This document shows, one piece after another, positions 1-10,195 of a stretch of DNA of 64,000 bases. The notes beneath the pieces were generated by a model. That model did no database searches. It worked only from the letters and a program-made list of their open reading frames with translations, and was not told the DNA's origin. Every line of letters begins with the position of its first letter. The first letter of the stretch is position 1. Made by a program: the position numbers and the translations under genes. Source of the stretch: Chitinivibrionales bacterium (GTDB lineage: Bacteria > Fibrobacterota > Chitinivibrionia > Chitinivibrionales > WJKA01); the NCBI GenBank assembly GCA_014728295.1, contig WJLW01000005.1, positions 1 to 64,000 of the forward strand, in the 5' to 3' direction.

Positions 1-31
<31 letters not shown>

Positions 32-329
32 TCCCAGCAACACGAAATGTGCGCAACGCTACAAGGCGAGCCCGGGCTGGGTTGGATGAAATCAACACGA
101 TGTTTGTCAGTCATCGCGCCGAAGGTAGATGCGTTGGTGAGACTCTGTTGGGGTGGGAGGTGCAGTTTTGCGACCTTTTGGTCGTTCGGAAAAAAGGCCT
201 GAAATAATTAAATTGTTAAAAATCAATGTATTAAACCTTTCCGAATCGTATGGCATGCGCTTTGTAGCATTGTATCTCGCAAAAACAACACTACGCAACA
301 GGCACACAAACCTATGGAGGAGGCTCATC

Positions 330-899
330 ATGCTATGGCTGAAGAAAAAGACTCACTTTGGAATTGCGCAAGCTAATCGCCGTGAATTGGGGCAGGCGGA
401 TCAAAACGACGGTTCGTCACGGGTGCTGCGTGATCTCGAACAGATTGGCCGGGACGTAAAAGTGCAGTTGGCGCAGACAAGGAACATGCTCAACTTAATT
501 CAGAACAAAATGAAAATTCTGGAAGAGAGTGAGCTACTTTGGTCTGAACGGGCGCAAAAAGCGCTCGAGATCGACTATGACAAATCTCAGGAATGCATGC
601 AGCGTCTGCAGACGGTTTCATTCCAGAAGAATCAGCTAGCCGGTGAGATTCATGAATATCAGGTGCAAGAGAAGAAACTGACGTTCCGGCTGGGTGATAT
701 TCATTGCAAGTTCAGAAACCTCACGAACCAGGGGCACCCCCGCATGTTCCCACAAGACAAGTCGGCCACCTCTACTATGCAGAATGAAATTTACCGAGAG
801 CGGGTAGAAAATGAATCTCTCGATCCCGAACTGCACGAATTCAAGCAGAGGGTAAAGCAGCAGCTTGCCGAGGCGATTTACGCGTTCGAGCGCAATTAG
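330..899 (+). CDS. Hypothetical coiled-coil protein, loosely PspA/IM30-like
   Basis: ORF with GGAGGAGG Shine-Dalgarno just before ATG at 330; translation MLWLKKKTHFGIAQANRRELG... is rich in heptad-like K/E/Q/L. The track start at 153 is probably too far upstream. Confidence 0.6.
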   Translation: MLWLKKKTHFGIAQANRRELGQADQNDGSSRVLRDLEQIGRDVKVQLAQTRNMLNLIQNKMKILEESELLWSERAQKALEIDYDKSQECMQRLQTVSFQKNQLAGEIHEYQVQEKKLTFRLGDIHCKFRNLTNQGHPRMFPQDKSATSTMQNEIYRERVENESLDPELHEFKQRVKQQLAEAIYAFERN

Positions 900-925
900 C
901 CGGGTGTCTGTCTGCGATGAGCGGC

Positions 926-1675
926 TTACCGCGCTACAGTAATAATTTCATCATATAATTGTTGAAATCTGCGATTGTAGGGCCACAACTTTCCGGCTTC
1001 TTTGAGTGCGTCAACTGCATCTGAACGATAGCGCGGCTCCCTTTTATAGGTATATCGATTGATACGATATTTCAGCTTTTCGGCTTTATCGGCATGCGAT
1101 AAGTCGGAATTGATATAATATCCGTCCCCGCCCTGCATAACCAGCCAGGAGAAATACAGTGTATCGCATGATAAGCTTTCGGAACTGAACTCTTTGCGCA
1201 GGATGGCAGCTATCGCCTCCTCCCGTGCATCTCCTTGCAGTGATGCAATATCGCTATTGCGGAGCAGCTTCTCCAGGCGAAAACGAAAGGGGACAACATT
1301 GGGAACATGCAATATAACATGGATAACATCATCTGAATTGTAAAGCGAGTCTGATTCGATGGTAGCGGTAACATTATCGAGCAGGTACGCGTGCATGGCT
1401 GGGGAGAAGGCTTTGACGGATGCAAAATCAGACATGCCCGTCAACTTGACAATGCGTTGCTGATACGCTTGAGGTGAAAAGACTCCGCGATCGTCCGGCA
1501 CTTGCATGGCCCGGGCTTGCTCGTATTGATTCCGTTTCAGCAGCTTGAGAAAATGTTCGACGGCGGCAATTGGAGACTCCGGCACCGTGTTGTGGATTGC
1601 TGAGCTGTCCTGAGCAGCAGCGAAAACACATAGCGACACGGTCAAAGCAGATGAAACGGTCATTTTGTCAAGCAT
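926..1675 (-). CDS. Secreted hypothetical protein
   Basis: ORF 926..1759; the internal start MLDKMTVSSALTVSLCVFAAAQDSSA gives a signal-peptide-like N-terminus. Confidence 0.6.
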   Translation of the reverse strand: MLDKMTVSSALTVSLCVFAAAQDSSAIHNTVPESPIAAVEHFLKLLKRNQYEQARAMQVPDDRGVFSPQAYQQRIVKLTGMSDFASVKAFSPAMHAYLLDNVTATIESDSLYNSDDVIHVILHVPNVVPFRFRLEKLLRNSDIASLQGDAREEAIAAILRKEFSSESLSCDTLYFSWLVMQGGDGYYINSDLSHADKAEKLKYRINRYTYKREPRYRSDAVDALKEAGKLWPYNRRFQQLYDEIITVAR

Positions 1676-1780
1676 GCACACCCTTCCTTTCCCGGACCCG
1701 ATTGATGCCTGCTTTAAAACTATGTCGTATGTGTTGGTTGTGTCAATATTGTTCTGCAAAAACGAAAATGATGTGCGTGC

Positions 1781-2431
1781 TCATCGCACCTGCATCATTT
1801 TGTGCAGAACGGCCCGGTCGCCGGTTTTGACGCGTACAAAGCGAATACCCGAAGCCAGTGGGGAATATGCGATTGCGGTTGTTGATCCGTCAGCGGTTAC
1901 TCGCATGAGCAATGCCCCCTGTGCATCAAGAATTTCAACAATGGTTTTTCGGGCGGTAATGCCCTGTACATACAGTACTCCGCTTCGAAAAGAGAGAACC
2001 GGTGAACGCAATGGTTTTTGCGAGGTGAGAATGTGGTGCGATTCTGTTGAGAATTCCTGCCAGATCACGGTCGCGTCCTGATCGTACTGATGCGCGGCGC
2101 CGGTGTTTGCGTCGATGTGGTAGAGCATATTTTCGGGTATACTTTGCCGTGTCAATCCGGGAGCGCCCAGGCGAATGTCGGACCGGACAACGGCAAGGGT
2201 TTGGCGATTGTCAGCATAGGTCCAGAATGCGACGTGACTGCCGTAGGTATTTATAACGGGGTGACTGCCTTCTCCGACAGTAAGTGTATCGGTTACGACA
2301 TTGTTGGTTACGATTACCGCGCGCACGGTACCATTTTCTTTGATATTGTGTACGCCGATGCCGCTGGCGGCTATAATCCGGAAGGCAAACGACGCAACAA
2401 GCAATCCGGAAAAAGCGTTGGACCATTTCAT
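1781..2431 (-). CDS. Secreted hypothetical protein with C-terminal sorting-like tail
   Basis: N-terminus MKWSNAFSGLLVASFAFRIIAASG is signal-like; C-terminus IVEILDAQGALLMRVTADG...LASGIRFVRVKTGDRAVLHKMMQVR resembles a type A sorting domain. Confidence 0.6.
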   Translation of the reverse strand: MKWSNAFSGLLVASFAFRIIAASGIGVHNIKENGTVRAVIVTNNVVTDTLTVGEGSHPVINTYGSHVAFWTYADNRQTLAVVRSDIRLGAPGLTRQSIPENMLYHIDANTGAAHQYDQDATVIWQEFSTESHHILTSQKPLRSPVLSFRSGVLYVQGITARKTIVEILDAQGALLMRVTADGSTTAIAYSPLASGIRFVRVKTGDRAVLHKMMQVR

Positions 2432-2575
2432 AGCAAACCCCGCCTGGTAAAGGTTTTATTTCTACTGTAAGAAAAACGTAGTAGGGAATGTAGTTGTACA
2501 AAAAGAAATTAGCCTATACTTAAATTGAGTAAATTGCTATATTTTATAATTATCAGCATCTCCTACTGAGGATAC

Positions 2576-4141
2576 ATGCCCAGAAAAAGCCAACCGGCCT
2601 TGCGCAAAGCACTGACCAGTCTCGTCAATCGGATATCGAGCGGATCGTTAACGCCGGGGCAGGAACTCCCTGCTTTGAAACGGATGGCGCATGAAGCAGG
2701 CGTCTCATTGCTGACGATGTGGAAAGCGGCTGAAATCCTGCGCAAGGAGGGCATTATTTCGGGCGGTTCGGGTAATAAATTCCGGCTGCTGCATATCGAA
2801 TGTGCCCATCTTCTTGATATGATCGAGCCCGAGCCCGAGGCTTCACGTGCCGCATCTGCGGACATCTCCTTTGCCTGGGAGCGTGTCAAAAACCGCATTC
2901 GACGGGATGTGCTTACCGGTGTGTATTCCGCCGCCGGAGGCCTGCCTGCCGTAAAAGAGCTTGAGATACTGTACAAAGGTTCTTTTCGTACGGTAAAACG
3001 GGCGCTGGATTCACTGTGCGATGAAGGCATTCTCACGGTTGGGGGCCATAAATATGCGCCGGCAATCGTAAGCAAAGAAAACGCAGCCGCCAAAATAGCG
3101 CTGATTGGGCAATGTGACAACAACGGAAAACTGTTGCTCTCTTCCGTCAACGAAGAATGGTTCCGTATCATAGAAGACGTCGGCGCAACCTCGCGTGCTC
3201 ATTTCGTCTCCTACGGCTATACGTCCGGATTGTTGGATTTTTCAATACGCAATTCGGAGGGTAATCCCTGCGAGCTTGAAGATGACGAGAGCATACTTGG
3301 CTATGCGATGATTGTCACCAACAACGAAAGCGGACGCGATCGCATCGTGCGCCGTCTCTACCATTTCAAGAAGCCGCTGGCAATTCTCGATCTGGCAGGC
3401 GGCTGGAAATTGCCGGCTGCAATTCATTACCGTGGAATCCGCATTTTCGCCGCTGCAACAGGTCTGGGGCCTGCCCGTAAAGTAGCAAAGTATCTGCTTG
3501 ATTTGGGTCATCGGCGCGTGGCCTATGTTTCGCCCTACCATAAAGCACTCTGGTCGCACAGGCGATTGCGAGGTCTGGAGGCTACCTTCAAAAATGCTGG
3601 TCTGCCCGGTGCTGTGTTTCCTTTTGTATTCACCCAACCGCGCCAGTATTTCAAAACTACTGCCGGCAATCGCGCCAATGTCGATGCGCTTGTCGCATAC
3701 TATCGCACCTGGAGCAAAGGGCTGCCCGCTGAGTATAAGGACGTGCTCGATCCTATCTTTGTGGAGACCATTTCCGTAAAAAGCATGTACCTGGCCGAAT
3801 TGAATCACTTTCTGCGCCCCCTGTTTCGCAAGGCAGGGCTGGAAGAATCAATTACTGCCTGGGTCTGTGCAAACGATCAGGTTGCCTGCGCCGCACAGGA
3901 TTTCTGCCGGCATAAAAAAATAGATGTGCCGGGTCAGTTGTCCATTGTCGGCTTTGATGACAGCTACGAGGGGCTGCAGCGTGGCATTTCCAGCTATAAC
4001 TTCAATCTGCGCGGCATAATGCATGCCATGATTGCGTACCTGCTAAATACACGTGCCTATCCGACAATATTTGCGCGCCGGCCTATTGAGATTGAGGGTA
4101 TGCTGGTACAGCGCCGAACAGTGGGTGTGACGAGTCGATGA
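2576..4141 (+). CDS. GntR-type HTH transcriptional regulator with LacI/periplasmic-binding-like sensor domain
   Basis: Two winged-HTH-like segments (ALTSLVNRISSGSLTPGQELPALKRMAHEAGVSLLTMWKAAEILRKEGI and VKNRIRRDVLTGVYSAAGGLPAVKELEILYKGSFRTVKRALDSLCDEGIL), then LacI-like sensor motifs (DLGHRRVAYVSPYHK, WVCANDQVACAAQDFCR, LSIVGFDDSYEG). Confidence 0.85.
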   Translation: MPRKSQPALRKALTSLVNRISSGSLTPGQELPALKRMAHEAGVSLLTMWKAAEILRKEGIISGGSGNKFRLLHIECAHLLDMIEPEPEASRAASADISFAWERVKNRIRRDVLTGVYSAAGGLPAVKELEILYKGSFRTVKRALDSLCDEGILTVGGHKYAPAIVSKENAAAKIALIGQCDNNGKLLLSSVNEEWFRIIEDVGATSRAHFVSYGYTSGLLDFSIRNSEGNPCELEDDESILGYAMIVTNNESGRDRIVRRLYHFKKPLAILDLAGGWKLPAAIHYRGIRIFAAATGLGPARKVAKYLLDLGHRRVAYVSPYHKALWSHRRLRGLEATFKNAGLPGAVFPFVFTQPRQYFKTTAGNRANVDALVAYYRTWSKGLPAEYKDVLDPIFVETISVKSMYLAELNHFLRPLFRKAGLEESITAWVCANDQVACAAQDFCRHKKIDVPGQLSIVGFDDSYEGLQRGISSYNFNLRGIMHAMIAYLLNTRAYPTIFARRPIEIEGMLVQRRTVGVTSR

Positions 4142-4377
4142 AATACCGACATAAGCACCACCTCGACCTGTTCGGACGGCGATATCCGGCTGGAAATAAT
4201 CTCCAGACTACCTTCTTCTCCCATCAAGGGAGTTAGAAAGAGATTTCCATTGCTGTACATTTTGCCGCCCTTTATCTGCACTGGAGGGCGATCCTCCTCT
4301 TCGGCATATACGGCAGGATAGGCATCGCCGGAGGCAAAAACCGAATACTGACTCAATGAAACAATTTCAGTGCGCAT
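4057..4377 (-). CDS. Hypothetical small protein
   Basis: Open frame, but its 3' end overlaps the regulator's 3' end by about 85 nt; no family recognised. Confidence 0.3.
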   Translation of the reverse strand: MRTEIVSLSQYSVFASGDAYPAVYAEEEDRPPVQIKGGKMYSNGNLFLTPLMGEEGSLEIISSRISPSEQVEVVLMSVFHRLVTPTVRRCTSIPSISIGRRANIVG

Positions 4378-4487
4378 AAAGACCTCACTCATGCGACCGT
4401 TGACTTTTCCCTTCCCGCGTATGACAATGGATAATGTATTTTGAACAAAAGGTTAACTATCGTTCTTGCAAGGCTACCCGCATACCT

Positions 4488-5330
4488 ATGAAGAATCAAC
4501 GACTTATACATTTCACTAAAATGGAAGGGTGCGGCAACGACTTTATCGTCGTTTTTAACCCATCGGCCGGGGCGGCAAATGCTTTGATCCGGAAAGCGCC
4601 CTCCCTCTGCGACCGTCGCACCGGAATTGGCGCCGACGGTCTTGTTTTTGTCGGGTATTCATCTATGTGCGATTTTTCTATGCGCATCATCAATGCCGAT
4701 GGATCGGAAGCCGAGATGTGCGGCAACGGTCTGCGCTGTCTGGGGCGGTATATCAGGCAGAACAAGTTGATTGATCAGGATTTGATCGCCGTTGCCACAA
4801 AAGCGGCGCCTGTCGGGGTGGAAATGGCCAATGAGTATATACGCGTCAACATGAATGCTCCCCGGCTATCCGGAAGCGAAATCCCCGTTGAAAAAGATGC
4901 CGACCCGATCATCAATGAACCGGTTACGATTGACGATCGAGAGTTTCTGGTGACGGCTGTTTCCATGGGTAATCCCCATGCCGTTATATTTGCACACGAG
5001 TTGACGGATGATCTTGTGTTGAACTGGGGGCGCAGACTGGAGTCTCATCCTTTTTTTCCCAGGAGAACAAATGTAGAATTTGTAAAAGTGCACTCACCGC
5101 ATGAAATCAGCATGCGTGTTTTCGAACGGGGTGTTGGTGAAACCATGGCCTGCGGCACCGGCGCCTGCGCGAGTGTTGTTGCTGCTGTTTTGAATGAGAA
5201 GGTGCATGATTTTGCCACAGTGCATCTGCGGGGAGGAGATGTTACGGTCAATTGGGACGGTGACCGTGAGCAGCCGGTTTTTTTGGCCGGGCCTGCCCGG
5301 CAGGTATTTACCGGAACGGTGAGAATCTGA
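4488..5330 (+). CDS. dapF: Diaminopimelate epimerase
   Basis: HFTKMEGCGNDFIVV, NADGSEAEMCGNGLRCLGRYI, FERGVGETMACGTGACASVVAA carry the DapF active-site Cys motifs. Confidence 0.97.
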   Translation: MKNQRLIHFTKMEGCGNDFIVVFNPSAGAANALIRKAPSLCDRRTGIGADGLVFVGYSSMCDFSMRIINADGSEAEMCGNGLRCLGRYIRQNKLIDQDLIAVATKAAPVGVEMANEYIRVNMNAPRLSGSEIPVEKDADPIINEPVTIDDREFLVTAVSMGNPHAVIFAHELTDDLVLNWGRRLESHPFFPRRTNVEFVKVHSPHEISMRVFERGVGETMACGTGACASVVAAVLNEKVHDFATVHLRGGDVTVNWDGDREQPVFLAGPARQVFTGTVRI

Positions 5331-5377
5331 GCCGGGTCCGGATTGAGTATCTTAATTCCCAAAGAAAGGGCTCTTGA

Positions 5378-8300
5378 ATGCAAAGCCTTTCCCGAGCAAC
5401 GCGCGCTTTGTGCATACCTGCATTAGTGTGTCTCCCGCTGATGGTTCATGCTGCATCAAGCGGCAGTCCAACCTTCATAATTGCACGTCCCTCAGACGCA
5501 TCATTGAATGTCGATCCCCAGAGCAAATGGTTCGGCGCACTCAGCGAAGAACTCTTTCATTTCAGGTTTAATGCATTGTCAAAGTGCAAAGTCGTTTCGC
5601 GCGACAAGCTTTTCGCATCCTTGCCGGATTACCGGAACATTCTCAAAGATATCAGCCAGGAAGATTATTTTCCCCTGGCGAAGATGACCGGTGCGGAGTA
5701 TGTCATTTTCCAGAAATATGAAACCTTTAAAGGCGGTCAGGAAATATTGTACCTGATGGAAACCCACCGGGTCAAAGATAAAAAAGTAGTATCCATCGTC
5801 GAGAAAACACTGGACGGTAAGTATCTGGGAAGCGAACTTGATTCATGCATCCTCAACATCTTGATCGAGACAAAAACAAATTTGCCGAAGAGCGAGCGCC
5901 TCTTTCTGGGAAAACCGGTAGTAAGCGCGTCACTTAAAAATCTGAAGCGCATAGGCTCTTTGCTGATAACGGAGCATTTTACGAAAACCGCCACTCCCGC
6001 CTCAATCGCTCCACAATACCAGCGTATCGCCGATAAAGACGTTACCATGTTTCTGGCGTTGTATCTGGGAGCATATGCCTACGAAAAGGCCGGCAAATAT
6101 GCCGATGCCGCCAAAATGTTCGAGTCGGTCATTGTCCACATACCCGAAGCTTATCCGGGGCTCTATGCCAAAGCCGCAAAGAATTTCGTGCAGGCAAAAC
6201 GCTATTCAGAAGCGATGAGCGTTGTCAAAAAAGCCGAACGAAAAGCCATATCCTCACATGAGATCATTGCTGCCAAAGCAGAAGCTTACCTTGCACAGGG
6301 CAAACGTAAAGCCGCACTGCCTTTGATGCAGAAAGTTATTATTGTCGACAAAAACAATCCGGCAGCTTTGCTCTTTTTTGCGCAGGAAGAAAACAAGGTC
6401 AAACGCTATTCCCAGGCGTTGGAGTTTGCCGAGCGTCTCTTGAAACTGGAACCCAACAATGCCGAAGCGCTGCTGGAGAAAGGGCGCGCTCTGAAGCTGC
6501 TCAAGCGGCATAAAGAGGCTCTGCCGGCTCTTACCCAGGCGATAACGCTTTTACCGGAAAATGCTGACGCTCATCTTCTGCTGGCCGATATCTATGCTGC
6601 CCGAAACAAGCATGTCCAGGCTGCCGAGCATTATCTCAAAGCAGCCGAATTCAAAAAGAAGAATCTGTCGGTGCATCTCAGCGCTTCTCGATCGCTCAAA
6701 AAGATTAAAAAGCATGACGAAGCACTGGACTTTCTGCGCAAAGCGCAATCCCGGTTTTCCGGCAAACGGGATTTTCAGCTTGAGCTCGGTATGCTTGAAT
6801 ACGAGTATGGCGATTCGTCCCGGGCCTTCCAGCACCTGGAACGCTATGCCGCAAGTGGGGCACGGAATCTGGACGTTTATCTGGCGCTGGGAGAGCTGTA
6901 TGAGCGGGAAGGCAAATATCTCAGCGGTGTTGCCATGTACAAAAAAGCTATGCCGATGCTGAAACGTAAAAACCCGACCAAAGTAAAAATGGCCCGGCTG
7001 TATTACAAGAATAATTACTTCACCAAAGCCATTGAATTATTGCGACCCGTGAGTTCTCTAAGGTCGCCGTTGAAAGAGTCCAACTATTACCTGGCCGGAG
7101 CCTATCTTGCCAAACGCGACACGCTCAAGGCACTGCGGGCTTTTGCCCGTGAAAAACGCTATCACGGCTACCGGCCCGGCATGCAGCGCAGGATGGCGGA
7201 CTTGTATTATGCCAAGGGGGTCAGCTCGAAGGCAAAAACAGAGTACCTCGGGCTGGTGAAAGCCGGAAAGGTACCTGCAGAGGTCTATATCCGGTTGTCG
7301 GATATGTATCTCGATGAAAAGAATATGGCCAAAGCCGAAGAATACCTGCTGATGGCCTCGCAACAGGGAAAAATGAAACCGGGCGCCTATTGTGAATTCG
7401 GAGCAAGTTATGCCTCACTCAAGCAATATGCCAAAGCAATTGACGCATACAACCGCTGCCTGCAGAAAAAACCGCGTGACAAAGTCGCTCTGCTCAAGCT
7501 GGCCGGCCTGTATGAGCGCGTTAAAAATCATGGCTCGGCAGCCCAGATCTATAAGCGAATTTATGAGCTCAAACCGGCCACGAATAAAAACTACCTGCTC
7601 AAATCGGCCCAGTTGAACGAAAAAGCGGGTCAAATTTCCCGGGCCCGTACCGAATACCAGGAATTTATCTCAAAAGGATTCAAGGACGCAACCGTAAGCA
7701 TCAAGCTGGCGACATTTGCCTTTCGCGAAAAAAAATACCAGGATGTTATAAACTACCTGCGCGCAATTACCGGCAAGAAGGTTGAAGCCAGAGACGTGCA
7801 ATTGATGCTTGCCGAATCTTATCTTGCTGAAAAGGCGTATGGTGCGGCCGTAGCTGTTCTCAAAAAGATTGTCGCCACACAAGCGGGTAATGCCGAAATC
7901 ATCGAAAAGACCGCTGTTGCAGCCGAGAAAGCCGGGGACTTGAAAACGGCAACCTCAATGTACCGGAAATTTCTCAAGTTGCCAAAGCACCCGCGCCAGC
8001 AGGAATATGCGTTTCACCTGGGTGAGATTCTGGAACAACGCAACCTGCACGCTGCCGCCGTTGCCCAATATAAAAAGAATATTGCCAACTCGCCCAAAGA
8101 TCTGAAGAGCTATGATCGCCTGATTGCCCTCTACCGAGCCCGTAACGATTTTTCCTCGGTTGAGCCGTTGCTTGAAAAAGCGGTACGCATACCCGGGGCG
8201 CAAAAGGAATACGCCTGGATGCTTGCGCAAACCCGGCTTGCCCGCAAGGATACTACGGGTGCGATTGCAAGTCTGAGCGCCTATGTCAAGTCCAGCTCTG

Positions 8301-10180
8301 CCGATACGAGTGCTCTCGTTTTGCTGGGCACGCTGCATTTCTCCCGCCGCAATCTTAACAAAGCAGTAGTCCCCTTGGAGCAGGCGGCTGTTCTCATGCC
8401 GGAAAATTTTTCCTGCCATTACAAGCTGGGGCGTGCTTACTACCTGATGAAAAGCGCCCAGAAGGCGATCCCGCCGCTCAAACGCGCGCATGAGCTTGAG
8501 CCGCGCGATCAAAAAACCATGAAAATGCTTTCGGACTGCTATCGCAAGTTGGACGACAAACATTCGCTGGTTGAAGTGCTGAAAGATTTCGTTGCTGTAG
8601 TACCTGACTCCTATCGGCTGCTTGCAGAGCTGGGGCACGTGCAACTCGAACTGGGATTTACCGACCAGGCGCTGGAAATCCTGGAGAAAGCAATTCAACA
8701 TAAAACCGGAGACATCAAAACGCGACTGCTCCTTGCCAACGCGTATAAAAAGAAAGGCCGGGAAGATCTCTGGCTCAATCATGTCAATATGGCTCACCGG
8801 CACGCACCCGAAGATTTTACCCTGAACTACGAACTGGGCAAATACCATGCAGATAAAAAAATGCTTGACAAAGCAGCTCATTACTTCAAAAAAGCTGTCG
8901 ATGTCAATGCTCAGCATGCGCAGGCGCAGTTTGAATATGGGAAAATTCTGGCGATCAAACGAAATTTCGAACCGGCACTCAAGCACCTCTCTCTGGCGGC
9001 CGAGTTGGATCCCGCACAGACAGACTACCAGGTATATCTGGCACGAACTGCCTTTCAAGACGGCTCGCAGCAGGAGCTTGCTCTGGATGCGGCAAAAAAA
9101 GCATTGCGCCTGGATGCTGCCAATGCCGCCGTGCTCTTTATTGCCGGGGCGCTTTATAAAAAGGAAGGCGTAGCGGATTCCGCCCGCTTGTTGTTGCATC
9201 AGGCTGCCGCGCTCAATGATGGGTGCGCTTCATGCCATCTGGAGCTGGGTGAATTGTACTTTAACCAGGGTGAGTTTGAGAAGGCTGTCGAGCATTTTGA
9301 AAACACTCTCGATATCGACCGCAAAAGTGAAGCCGCGACCCTTAACCTGGGCAAGACTGTGCTAAAGCTGGGCAAGCGGGATAAGGCCCGGGAATATTTT
9401 GAAACAGTACTCTCCATCAACGGCGCCAACACCGAGGCTTTGTATCTGTTGTGCCACAGCTATGTCCAAACGGGTGAGCTTGCTACGGCAAAAAAAATTC
9501 AGGGCGGTAGTCGCCGCGGCAAAAAAGACGGCTGGACCTTTTTGCTTGATGCGGAAATCCGGGAGGCCGACGGCGATTTGAAAAAAGCCCTGCTTTCATT
9601 CGCCTCCGCCGCACGCATGATGCCGCACAACGCCGCCGCGCTGGCGGGCCAGGGGCGCATTTTCATGTATCGTAAAAAATATAGCGATGCAATACGCTTT
9701 CTCAGCCAGGCATACGCCTACGAGCCCTCAAACGCAGATTACATGACACAACTTGCGAATGTCTACTTTCTGACCAACAACCCGGATGCTGCGGCCAGCA
9801 TCTATGAAGAAGCGATTCGCATGGATCCGCTCAATGTTGACGCGTACTATTTTCAGGCCCGGATGGAAAGCAATCAGGGTAATCATATCAAATCGATCCG
9901 CATCATCAAAATGGGGCTTGAGCACAACGGCAAGTCGTCCAGGCTCTACGCTGCGCTCGGGCATGAGTACCGCCTTTCGAAATTATATGATGATGCAATT
10001 GACGCCTGGAAAAAAGCCGTCAAATTCGATGAAGCTGAAATTGAAGCCTATCGCTATATCGGCAATGTCTACTATTCGGCGTTGAATAAAAAGGGAAAAG
10101 CACGCGATTTCTACGAAAAATATCGCAAAGCAGGCGGGGACAACGACGTGGTACTCAAACGCCTGAGTGAGCTGCAATAG
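5378..10180 (+). CDS. Very large secreted TPR-repeat protein (1600 aa)
   Basis: Signal-like N-terminus followed by a long array of TPR-like repeats (e.g. AKMFESVIVHIPEAYPGLYAKAAKNFVQAKRYSEAMSVVKKA). Confidence 0.9.
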   Translation: MQSLSRATRALCIPALVCLPLMVHAASSGSPTFIIARPSDASLNVDPQSKWFGALSEELFHFRFNALSKCKVVSRDKLFASLPDYRNILKDISQEDYFPLAKMTGAEYVIFQKYETFKGGQEILYLMETHRVKDKKVVSIVEKTLDGKYLGSELDSCILNILIETKTNLPKSERLFLGKPVVSASLKNLKRIGSLLITEHFTKTATPASIAPQYQRIADKDVTMFLALYLGAYAYEKAGKYADAAKMFESVIVHIPEAYPGLYAKAAKNFVQAKRYSEAMSVVKKAERKAISSHEIIAAKAEAYLAQGKRKAALPLMQKVIIVDKNNPAALLFFAQEENKVKRYSQALEFAERLLKLEPNNAEALLEKGRALKLLKRHKEALPALTQAITLLPENADAHLLLADIYAARNKHVQAAEHYLKAAEFKKKNLSVHLSASRSLKKIKKHDEALDFLRKAQSRFSGKRDFQLELGMLEYEYGDSSRAFQHLERYAASGARNLDVYLALGELYEREGKYLSGVAMYKKAMPMLKRKNPTKVKMARLYYKNNYFTKAIELLRPVSSLRSPLKESNYYLAGAYLAKRDTLKALRAFAREKRYHGYRPGMQRRMADLYYAKGVSSKAKTEYLGLVKAGKVPAEVYIRLSDMYLDEKNMAKAEEYLLMASQQGKMKPGAYCEFGASYASLKQYAKAIDAYNRCLQKKPRDKVALLKLAGLYERVKNHGSAAQIYKRIYELKPATNKNYLLKSAQLNEKAGQISRARTEYQEFISKGFKDATVSIKLATFAFREKKYQDVINYLRAITGKKVEARDVQLMLAESYLAEKAYGAAVAVLKKIVATQAGNAEIIEKTAVAAEKAGDLKTATSMYRKFLKLPKHPRQQEYAFHLGEILEQRNLHAAAVAQYKKNIANSPKDLKSYDRLIALYRARNDFSSVEPLLEKAVRIPGAQKEYAWMLAQTRLARKDTTGAIASLSAYVKSSSADTSALVLLGTLHFSRRNLNKAVVPLEQAAVLMPENFSCHYKLGRAYYLMKSAQKAIPPLKRAHELEPRDQKTMKMLSDCYRKLDDKHSLVEVLKDFVAVVPDSYRLLAELGHVQLELGFTDQALEILEKAIQHKTGDIKTRLLLANAYKKKGREDLWLNHVNMAHRHAPEDFTLNYELGKYHADKKMLDKAAHYFKKAVDVNAQHAQAQFEYGKILAIKRNFEPALKHLSLAAELDPAQTDYQVYLARTAFQDGSQQELALDAAKKALRLDAANAAVLFIAGALYKKEGVADSARLLLHQAAALNDGCASCHLELGELYFNQGEFEKAVEHFENTLDIDRKSEAATLNLGKTVLKLGKRDKAREYFETVLSINGANTEALYLLCHSYVQTGELATAKKIQGGSRRGKKDGWTFLLDAEIREADGDLKKALLSFASAARMMPHNAAALAGQGRIFMYRKKYSDAIRFLSQAYAYEPSNADYMTQLANVYFLTNNPDAAASIYEEAIRMDPLNVDAYYFQARMESNQGNHIKSIRIIKMGLEHNGKSSRLYAALGHEYRLSKLYDDAIDAWKKAVKFDEAEIEAYRYIGNVYYSALNKKGKARDFYEKYRKAGGDNDVVLKRLSELQ

Positions 10181-10195
10181 TACGAATCCGTCGTA

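Noticed and set aside
7955-9199. 414-aa minus-strand ORF
   Set aside because: Antisense shadow of the large TPR gene; the plus-strand frame has clear repeat homology.
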